A DNA stretch of 18,085 nt from Micavibrio sp. (GTDB lineage: Bacteria > Pseudomonadota > Alphaproteobacteria > Micavibrionales > Micavibrionaceae): the NCBI GenBank assembly GCA_030824805.1, contig JAPJRC010000045.1, positions 1 through 18,085 of the forward strand, given 5' to 3'. Positions 1 through 4,865 of this stretch are shown here, piece by piece. The position numbers and the translations under genes are program-made. The notes beneath the pieces are model-generated. The model was not told where the DNA came from. It ran no database searches and worked only from the letters and a program-made list of their open reading frames with translations. The first letter of the stretch is position 1. Each line of letters starts with the position of its first letter.

Positions 1-2
1 TC

Positions 3-32
3 ACCAACAAGCGCACGCTTGGCCTCGGCTAG
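3..32 (+). CDS. C-terminal end of a small protein, 5' part outside the window
   Basis: An open frame runs in from the left edge and ends in a TAG; the visible residues are TNKRTLGLG. A strong intrinsic terminator follows 23 nt later, which supports a real gene end. The last residues (LGLG) resemble the end of the next gene (FGLG), so the two may be tandem relatives, but with nine residues visible this is only a suggestion. Function unknown. Confidence 0.4.
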   Translation, partial: TNKRTLGLG

Positions 33-55
33 GAGACACAAAGAATTTTATAAAG

Positions 56-78
56 CGGCCCTTCGGGGCCGTTTTTTT
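56..78 (+). terminator. Intrinsic terminator with UUCG tetraloop
   Basis: Stem CGGCCC (56-61) pairs with GGGCCG (66-71) around a TTCG loop and is followed by seven T (72-78). It is a classic rho-independent terminator for the gene entering from the left. Confidence 0.9.
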
Positions 79-98
79 GTGAATTTGCATTTCGGATA

Positions 99-121
99 AA
101 GAATCTGGAATACTGATTCTT
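99..121 (+). repeat. Inverted repeat upstream of the 53-aa ORF
   Basis: AAGAATC (99-105) and GATTCTT (115-121) are perfect inverted copies around a 9-nt spacer. They lie 10 nt before the AAAAGGAG ribosome binding site of the next gene. A weak promoter (TTGCAT 85-90, AATACT 109-114, 18-nt spacing) would overlap it, so it could be an operator or a leader hairpin. There is no experimental handle in the sequence. Confidence 0.4.
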
Positions 122-144
122 AGGAATTACAAAAGGAGATCTCC

Positions 145-306
145 ATGGGTATTTTAGGACCGGTTTTTGAAATGGCTGCCGTTGGCGCTTTGAGCAATGC
201 GGGCCAGGCCCAGGAGAACGTCTTCGACAAGATGCTGAGCCATGCGTCTGATGTTGGCAATGTGGGCGTTACGCCGCCCCGCCGTGGTGATTTCGGTTTA
301 GGTTAG
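145..306 (+). CDS. Hypothetical 53-aa small protein
   Basis: The ORF starts at ATG 145, with a strong AAAAGGAG ribosome binding site at 131-138 and good spacing, and ends in TAG just before a terminator. This makes it a convincing free-standing small gene. The protein begins MGILGPVFEMAAVGAL, continues with a polar helix-prone segment, and ends in a Pro/Arg stretch (TPPRRGDFGLG). There is no signal peptide or clear transmembrane helix. The ending resembles the last residues of the gene entering from the left, and the two genes carry almost the same UUCG terminator, so a local duplication is possible. I do not recognise a family and assign no function. Confidence 0.7.
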   Translation: MGILGPVFEMAAVGALSNAGQAQENVFDKMLSHASDVGNVGVTPPRRGDFGLG

Positions 307-329
307 GGTTTTCTGGCAATTTATATAAG

Positions 330-353
330 GCGGTCCTTCGGGGCCGCTTTTTT
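330..353 (+). terminator. Intrinsic terminator with UUCG tetraloop
   Basis: GCGGTCC (330-336) pairs with GGGCCGC (341-347), with one G-U pair, around TTCG, followed by six T (348-353). It ends the 53-aa ORF transcript and is nearly a copy of the terminator at 56-78. Confidence 0.9.
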
Positions 354-383
354 GTTTTGGTCTTCTGAAACCCGCAGAAATCC

Positions 384-413
384 TTGACTTTTCGCACGTC
401 CGGCGTGTATTGC
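384..413 (+). promoter_or_regulatory. Probable sigma-70-type promoter for the 40-aa membrane protein
   Basis: TTGACT (384-389) is a near-consensus -35 element. TATTGC (408-413) lies 18 nt further on as a weak -10, preceded by TG. The start codon follows 32 nt after it. The -10 is the weak part of this call. Confidence 0.4.
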
Positions 414-445
414 TGTGCGATAATTCAATTCGCGGAGTGGCAAAT

Positions 446-568
446 ATGTTCAATGACCTGTTCAATTTCAAAAAAGAACGGACCCTTAAAGAGTCCGTCG
501 GTTTTTACCTGTTTTATGCCTGCCTGATTATGGGCGTACAGGGCGTCGCTATGATGTTCGGCGGCTAA
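446..568 (+). CDS. Small single-pass membrane protein, 40 aa, hypothetical
   Basis: ATG 446 has a GGAG ribosome binding site at 434-437 and a plausible promoter upstream. The protein has a charged N-terminus (MFNDLFNFKKERTLKES) followed by one hydrophobic helix from about residue 18 to 38, ending MMFGG. This layout suggests an inner-membrane small protein with a cytoplasmic charged head. I have an impression of similar short proteins opening MF-DLF-FKK in other Alphaproteobacteria, but I cannot verify this here. Its last 20 nt overlap the end of dsbB on the other strand (tail-to-tail), so the two mRNAs are complementary at their 3' ends. Function unknown. Confidence 0.7.
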   Translation: MFNDLFNFKKERTLKESVGFYLFYACLIMGVQGVAMMFGG

Positions 569-1079
569 ACGTCGCATAAGCGGCCGCTATGGCCAGAACC
601 AGACACAGCACGACATTGTAATTCGCCATGGACAGGCCGATAACCGGGTCTGTCCATGGTATTTCATCGCAGCGGACGAGCGGCGCGGTCTGGATCTGCG
701 CCAGCACGTCAGTAATATTTCCTTCGATTTTCGGTATGGAGCAGCCTTCCAGAAAGGAGGGCCACCATTTGCGCTCGACGCCCGTATGGTAAAACGCAAT
801 GGCAGCGTTGGCGGCAAAAGTAAGGGTGATAAGCCCCAGGGTTATTTTTACAAAAACAGGTTTTGTTTTAGCCAGATAAAGCCCCAGCAGCCCCAACGCT
901 ATGATGATAGCGTAAGGCCAGCGTTGATAAATGCACAAGACACAAGGCGCAAGACCATAGGCATATTGCGCGACGAACGCTGCGGAGAGCGCCAAAGCCG
1001 ATATGGCGGCGAAAAGGAGGAAAGGCGTACGGCCTTGGGACAGGGTGGTCTTAAGCACAGAAATCATACCCATGATCAT
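549..1079 (-). CDS. dsbB: Disulfide bond formation protein DsbB
   Basis: DsbB is an inner-membrane quinone oxidoreductase that reoxidises DsbA, which puts disulfides into periplasmic proteins. The 176-aa protein has four hydrophobic segments (about 18-40, 56-70, 76-97, 148-170). It carries the family hallmark Cys46-Val-Leu-Cys49 followed by IYQRWPY, which faces the quinone site, and a second periplasmic pair Cys113/Cys137 within GCSIP and RCDEIPW. Length fits the family. The start is uncertain: Met1, Met3 (1073) and Met5 (1067) are all possible and none has a clear ribosome binding site. No DsbA gene is adjacent. It is divergent from tRNA-Leu, and its 3' end overlaps the small ORF on the plus strand by 20 nt. 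Confidence 0.95.
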   Translation of the reverse strand: MIMGMISVLKTTLSQGRTPFLLFAAISALALSAAFVAQYAYGLAPCVLCIYQRWPYAIIIALGLLGLYLAKTKPVFVKITLGLITLTFAANAAIAFYHTGVERKWWPSFLEGCSIPKIEGNITDVLAQIQTAPLVRCDEIPWTDPVIGLSMANYNVVLCLVLAIAAAYATFSRRTS

Positions 1080-1160
1080 AGAACATTTTTGGCCGCCGGA
1101 AAGCCCGTGGCCCTTTGTTAAGGCCTTATTTTACCCATGGAATTTTTCCATTATGGATGC

Positions 1161-1189
1161 TTGTAAAGAGAAGGGCGAGGCTTTATAAG
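1161..1189 (+). promoter_or_regulatory. Promoter of tRNA-Leu
   Basis: TTGTAA (1161-1166) and TATAAG (1184-1189) are separated by exactly 17 nt. Predicted transcription starts about 4 nt before the mature tRNA 5' end, as expected for a tRNA gene. Confidence 0.7.
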
Positions 1190-1199
1190 TTGTCCGGCT

Positions 1200-1284
1200 G
1201 CCCCTGTGGTGAAATTGGTAGACGCGCCGCACTCAAAATGCGGTACCGCAAGGTGTGTTGGTTCGAGTCCGACCAGGGGCACCA
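1200..1284 (+). tRNA. tRNA-Leu (anticodon CAA)
   Basis: The acceptor strands GCCCCTG (1200-1206) and CAGGGGC (1274-1280) pair perfectly, followed by A and an encoded CCA. The anticodon stem CCGCA/TGCGG encloses the loop CTCAAAA, with anticodon CAA at 1234-1236. A long variable arm (class II tRNA) and the T loop TTCGAGT are present. It reads UUG codons. The length of 85 nt is normal for tRNA-Leu. Confidence 0.97.
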
Positions 1285-1374
1285 TTTTAAAAATGACTGC
1301 AATGTTGTCCGCAGCCCAATCACGAAAAAGTTAATGCCGCATCGTCCAGCCAGCGTATCTTATAGGAAGTGTTC

Positions 1375-2829
1375 ATGAGCACGCCGCTTGATGCGAGAAG
1401 TCTGGGGCGAGGGGCCATGTGGTCCATTCTGAACGGTTTTGCCGCACAGGGCCTGTCGTTGCTTGTGTTCCTGATTACCGCGCGTTTTGTTTCCAAAGAA
1501 GCCTTCGGTATCATGGCTGTCAGCCTTCTCACCGTAGAGGCTTTCCGGCAGGTGATCATTACCGGCTTCGCCACGACACTCGCCGCCAAAAAAGATCCAT
1601 CCGAACACGATTATAACGCATGCTTTCTGCTTATTTTTGCAAGCGGCGCGATTGCAGCTGCGGGTCTTTTTGTATTGGCGGAACCTATTTCCGGTTTCTT
1701 GGGTCATCCAGAAATTACGGATACATTGCGCTATATATGCCTGATCCTGCTTACGGCCGGATTGTCACAGACGCATGAAATCTGGCTGATGAAGCATATC
1801 ATGTTCAAAACACAGGCGGTCCGTGCCGTGGTGTCTGTGTTGGTCGGCGGCGGCGTCGGAATTTATATGGCCGTAAACGGTTACGGCCTTAATGCATTGA
1901 TCGCGCAGCAAGTGGTAACGGCTGTCACCACGGTTGTTTTCCTTTGGTGGGCGACAAGCTGGCGTCCGGGTTTGAAGACCGATAAAGCCAGCGTTTCCTA
2001 TATGATCCATTATTCCAAATATATTTTCATGAGCCGTGCCGTGGGTTTTGCAGGCACACAAAGTGATATATTTTTCGCCTCGCACTATCTGGGCGCAGCC
2101 GCGACGGGTTCATACAACGCGGCAAAACGCATTCTGCTGGCCATCGGCATCACGCTGACATCGGCGTTGGGGTCTGTCACCATGCCTGCGCTTGCCGCGG
2201 TCGGACACGGGAATGAAAATCTCGGCAAAGGCTTTATGAGGGCCTCGACACTCACAAGCCTTATTACCGCGCCATTGTATCTGGGATTGTTTGTTCTTGC
2301 GGATGACGCTGTCAGGATACTGATTGGCGAGGAGTGGCTTGATGCTGCACCGATTTTAAGCGCGCTTGTTATCGCTTCATACCTGACGTCGGTGGGACAA
2401 TATAACAACACTATTTTTCTGGTGTGTGGAAAACCGCAATGGGAGATGACTCTGAACATCGTCTACACTGCCGCGAATATTGCTTTGTTTGTGTGGTTGG
2501 CGCGTTATGGCGCGGTTGTTCTGGCGGCTGCGTTCAGTCTGCGTGCTCTGGCATTATACCCGGCGGGCCTATTGCCTGCGTTAAAGCTTACCAATATTTC
2601 GGTCTGGCGGTATTTGCGGGAAATGTCGCCATCGGTTTTATCGGCCGTCGCCATGGCATTTGCCGTGTATTTTTTGAAAGTCGGACCACTTGCGGATTTG
2701 CATGTTTTGGCAAGAACCGCAATTCTGGTTCCTGTCGGTGCCGCTTTATACGCGGGCTTTATAATTTTGGTCGACCGTCAGCACGCTATGGAAGTTTTGC
2801 ATATTGTTCGTAAGGTCGTGCGAAAATAA
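1375..2829 (+). CDS. Polysaccharide flippase-like membrane protein (Wzx/WzxC type, MOP superfamily)
   Basis: This 484-aa protein is hydrophobic throughout, with about 12-14 predicted transmembrane helices. Its N-terminus (RSLGRGAMWSILNGFAAQGL, then FLITARFVSKEAFGIMA) is typical of lipopolysaccharide or exopolysaccharide biosynthesis flippases of the Polysacc_synt/MATE-like MOP group, which move lipid-linked oligosaccharides across the inner membrane. ATG 1375 is preferred over an in-frame GTG at 1369 because TAGGAAG (1363-1369) is then well placed as ribosome binding site. Unlike most wzx genes it stands alone, with no glycosyltransferase or polymerase gene nearby, so its substrate cannot be inferred. 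It could belong to a dispersed envelope-polysaccharide pathway. The family call is firm; the exact function is not. Confidence 0.85.
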   Translation: MSTPLDARSLGRGAMWSILNGFAAQGLSLLVFLITARFVSKEAFGIMAVSLLTVEAFRQVIITGFATTLAAKKDPSEHDYNACFLLIFASGAIAAAGLFVLAEPISGFLGHPEITDTLRYICLILLTAGLSQTHEIWLMKHIMFKTQAVRAVVSVLVGGGVGIYMAVNGYGLNALIAQQVVTAVTTVVFLWWATSWRPGLKTDKASVSYMIHYSKYIFMSRAVGFAGTQSDIFFASHYLGAAATGSYNAAKRILLAIGITLTSALGSVTMPALAAVGHGNENLGKGFMRASTLTSLITAPLYLGLFVLADDAVRILIGEEWLDAAPILSALVIASYLTSVGQYNNTIFLVCGKPQWEMTLNIVYTAANIALFVWLARYGAVVLAAAFSLRALALYPAGLLPALKLTNISVWRYLREMSPSVLSAVAMAFAVYFLKVGPLADLHVLARTAILVPVGAALYAGFIILVDRQHAMEVLHIVRKVVRK

Positions 2830-2864
2830 TTTTCACACATGTAGAAGGATTTTTGTACGCCCAT

Positions 2865-2895
2865 CCGTAAAAACCACGTGGGAAGAATTTTACGG
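2865..2895 (+). promoter_or_regulatory. Hairpin that can sequester the ribosome binding site of the next gene
   Basis: CCGTAAAA (2865-2872) is the perfect complement of TTTTACGG (2888-2895). The second arm contains the first four bases of the Shine-Dalgarno ACGGAG (2892-2897) of the following gene. The 15-nt loop contains the palindrome CCACGTGG (2874-2881), which could form its own small stem or serve as a protein site. Direct observation: the complementarity and its overlap with the ribosome binding site. Inference: translational control. Confidence 0.5.
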
Positions 2896-2904
2896 AGAAC
2901 AAAA

Positions 2905-3390
2905 ATGTTTCGAACTATCAAAAATACCATTATCGGATTTGCTGTCTCTATAGCGGCGGTAGCGGGCTTTTCAGCCGATGCGAAGGCCTATGGCAACGAG
3001 CATTGCCGGGAATATACGCGTACTGTTTACATCGGCGGCCGCACGCAGGACGCTTATGGCACCGCTTGTTTGCAGCCTGATGGAAGCTGGATGATTGTGG
3101 GCGAGGGGCTTGGCAACGACATTCCCGCCAACGTAAACAACGTCAATTACGTTATCCATGACAACAATCAGTATGTCACGCCGACGCGCGTCGTTTATTA
3201 CGAGCGTCATCCGCGCTATTACCGTCAGCCACCGGCACCCGTGTTCATCTGGAGCAACAACAGCAACAGATATTACCGCAACGGTCATTACGTGAACTAT
3301 CGCAAGTATGACCGCCATGACCATCGCCGCTGGGACAGACATGACCGCCACGATCATCGTGGCCGCGGACATGGCCATTGGCGCGACTAG
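2905..3390 (+). CDS. Exported protein with 17-kDa surface antigen-like domain and His-rich tail
   Basis: This is a 161-aa precursor. ATG 2905 has ACGGAG at 2892-2897; an upstream in-frame start at 2878 lacks support. Residues 1-28 form a signal peptide ending in AKA before YGNEH. Residues 34-65 (CREYTRTVYIGG, then DAYGTACLQPDGSW, with Cys34 and Cys55) match the C-terminal domain of Rickettsia 17-kDa-type surface antigens, which are envelope proteins of unknown biochemical role. There is no lipobox, so it is probably periplasmic or surface-exposed rather than lipidated. The middle (about 90-115) is rich in Tyr, Arg and Pro. The last 25 residues are almost entirely His, Arg and Asp, which suggests metal or polyanion binding. 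A hairpin covers its ribosome binding site. Confidence 0.8.
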   Translation: MFRTIKNTIIGFAVSIAAVAGFSADAKAYGNEHCREYTRTVYIGGRTQDAYGTACLQPDGSWMIVGEGLGNDIPANVNNVNYVIHDNNQYVTPTRVVYYERHPRYYRQPPAPVFIWSNNSNRYYRNGHYVNYRKYDRHDHRRWDRHDRHDHRGRGHGHWRD

Positions 3391-3412
3391 ATAGAAAGAC
3401 TTTCTCCCAACG

Positions 3413-3440
3413 CATAGCCCCGCCGACCGGCGGGGCTATG
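3413..3440. terminator. Strong hairpin between convergent genes, probable terminator
   Basis: CATAGCCCCGCC (3413-3424) and GGCGGGGCTATG (3429-3440) form a perfect 12-bp stem with a GACC loop. It sits between the surface antigen-like gene (+) and amt (-), so it may stop transcription from both sides. T-tracts are poor on both strands, so termination may be inefficient or Rho-assisted. Confidence 0.65.
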
Positions 3441-3485
3441 TTCGTTCAGTTTAACCCAAAGAGGAAAGAGAAATATGCAACTATA

Positions 3486-4772
3486 TTAGCCGTTGCTCGC
3501 CTTTTTCACCGAGGTGAAATTCCGTTCCGTGAGCGGCGGGCGTTTTACCACAAAGGCGCGCTCGCCGTGTTGTGTGATGTCGAGGCCTGCATTTTCATCC
3601 TGCTTGCTGACGCGGACTTTCATGACCTTGTCGACGACGAAGAAGATGAAGGCGGTCATTGCGATGGTGTAAGAGACAACAGCCAATGCGCCGATGAGGT
3701 TGGCATACATCAGATCCGTGCCGCCATAGAGCAATCCATCGGCGCCAGCGGGGTTGATGGTTTTAGTGGCGAACACGGCCGTCAGGATTGTACCCACCGT
3801 ACCGCCAACACCGTGGCAGGCGAAAACATCGACCGTATCGTCTGTCTTCAGCTTTTCCTTCACAAGACGGCAAGCATAATTACACGCCACTGCGGAGATA
3901 GCGCCGATGGCGAGCGAGGCCTGAAGCGTAACAAAACCTGCGGCGGGTGTGATGGCAACAAGGCCGGCAACGGCGCCGACGATGGAGCCCACGGCCGTAG
4001 GTTTGCCGTTGAGAATCCAATCCATCAGCATCCAGACCGTCATCGCGGCGGCGGCGGCGAACATGGTTGTAGCAGCCGCTTGTCCGGCCAGTCCGTTGGC
4101 CGCCAGCGCGGAGCCTGCATTGAAGCCGAACCAGCCGATCCAGAGCATCGTTCCGCCCAGCATCACCATGATTCCGGAGAAGGAATTGTTGTCATGCGGT
4201 TTAAAGCCTGTGCGGTTGCCGAGCATCAGCGCGGCGATGAGAGCCGCGTAACCCGAAGTCATGTGCACGACAAGACCGCCCGCGAAATCAAGGCCGCCCA
4301 TTTTCAAAATCCAGCCTTCCGGACCCCATACCCAGTGCGCGACGGGGACATAAACCATCAGTGACCAGAGCGACATGATGACGAGCCATGCTTTGAAACG
4401 CACGCGTTCGGCCAAGGCACCCGTGATGAGGGCGGGGGTGATAATGGCAAAAGTACACTGGAAAAGCATGAAAACGACATGCGGAATGGTCGATCCATAA
4501 GAAGGATTCGGCTCCATACCAACGCCGGACAGGAAGAGGTGATCGAGGCCGCCTATGAAGCCGTAATCGCTTTCGCTGCCTGTAAATACCAGAGAATACC
4601 CGCAAACGGCCCAGAGCAGGGCGACAACGCCCATACAGGCAAAGCTTTGAAATTTCGTAGAAATAACCGATTTGGCCGGAACCATTCCGCCGTAAAAGAA
4701 CGCGACCCCCGGGGTCATCAAAAGAACGAGCGCACAGGCCACGAGCATCCATGCGATATCGGCACCAACCAT
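3486..4772 (-). CDS. amt: Ammonium transporter (Amt/MEP/Rh family)
   Basis: This 428-aa inner-membrane channel takes up ammonium. About 11 hydrophobic segments are visible. The start region AWMLVACALVLLMTPGVAFF is the first helix of Amt proteins. Both pore histidines are present: His170 in GLVVHMTSG and His320 in FACHGVGG. The phenylalanine gate positions (Phe108 in FQCTFAI and Phe217 in WFGFNAGSA) are kept, so it should be functional. There is no extra N-terminal signal peptide before the first helix. ATG 4772 has GGGAG seven nt upstream. Unusually, no glnK/PII gene lies next to it; both neighbours are unrelated. A plausible promoter is at 4813-4841. Confidence 0.96.
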   Translation of the reverse strand: MVGADIAWMLVACALVLLMTPGVAFFYGGMVPAKSVISTKFQSFACMGVVALLWAVCGYSLVFTGSESDYGFIGGLDHLFLSGVGMEPNPSYGSTIPHVVFMLFQCTFAIITPALITGALAERVRFKAWLVIMSLWSLMVYVPVAHWVWGPEGWILKMGGLDFAGGLVVHMTSGYAALIAALMLGNRTGFKPHDNNSFSGIMVMLGGTMLWIGWFGFNAGSALAANGLAGQAAATTMFAAAAAMTVWMLMDWILNGKPTAVGSIVGAVAGLVAITPAAGFVTLQASLAIGAISAVACNYACRLVKEKLKTDDTVDVFACHGVGGTVGTILTAVFATKTINPAGADGLLYGGTDLMYANLIGALAVVSYTIAMTAFIFFVVDKVMKVRVSKQDENAGLDITQHGERAFVVKRPPLTERNFTSVKKASNG

Positions 4773-4812
4773 ACAAAACTCCCAAAACTTAGATGATCAA
4801 AGATTTGTGGAA

Positions 4813-4841
4813 TATATAAGTCAGCCATGCAAAATATGCAA
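4813..4841 (-). promoter_or_regulatory. Probable sigma-70-type promoter of amt
   Basis: On the minus strand TTGCAT (4836-4841) and TATATA (4813-4818) are spaced by 17 nt, giving a 5' leader of about 34 nt before amt. TGCAT is repeated just downstream of the -35. No sigma-54 type GG-N10-GC element was seen, so classical NtrC/sigma-54 control is not evident. Confidence 0.5.
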
Positions 4842-4865
4842 TGCTTTTGTTGCGGTGCGATGTGT

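Noticed and set aside
1137..1151. Small dyad ATGGAA-TTT-TTCCAT between dsbB and tRNA-Leu
   Set aside because: The arms are short and A/T-rich and no promoter overlaps convincingly; this could occur by chance.
2818..2838. Dyad around the flippase stop codon (GAAAAT-A-ATTTTC with GTG/CAC flanks)
   Set aside because: The one-base loop cannot form an RNA hairpin of this kind and there is no T-tract, so it is not a terminator; no other support.
3378..4364. A 328-codon open frame on the plus strand opposite the ammonium transporter
   Set aside because: It is the antisense of amt, has a low-complexity composition rich in Cys, His, Gly and Arg, and has no recognisable domain, while the minus-strand frame is a clear Amt protein.
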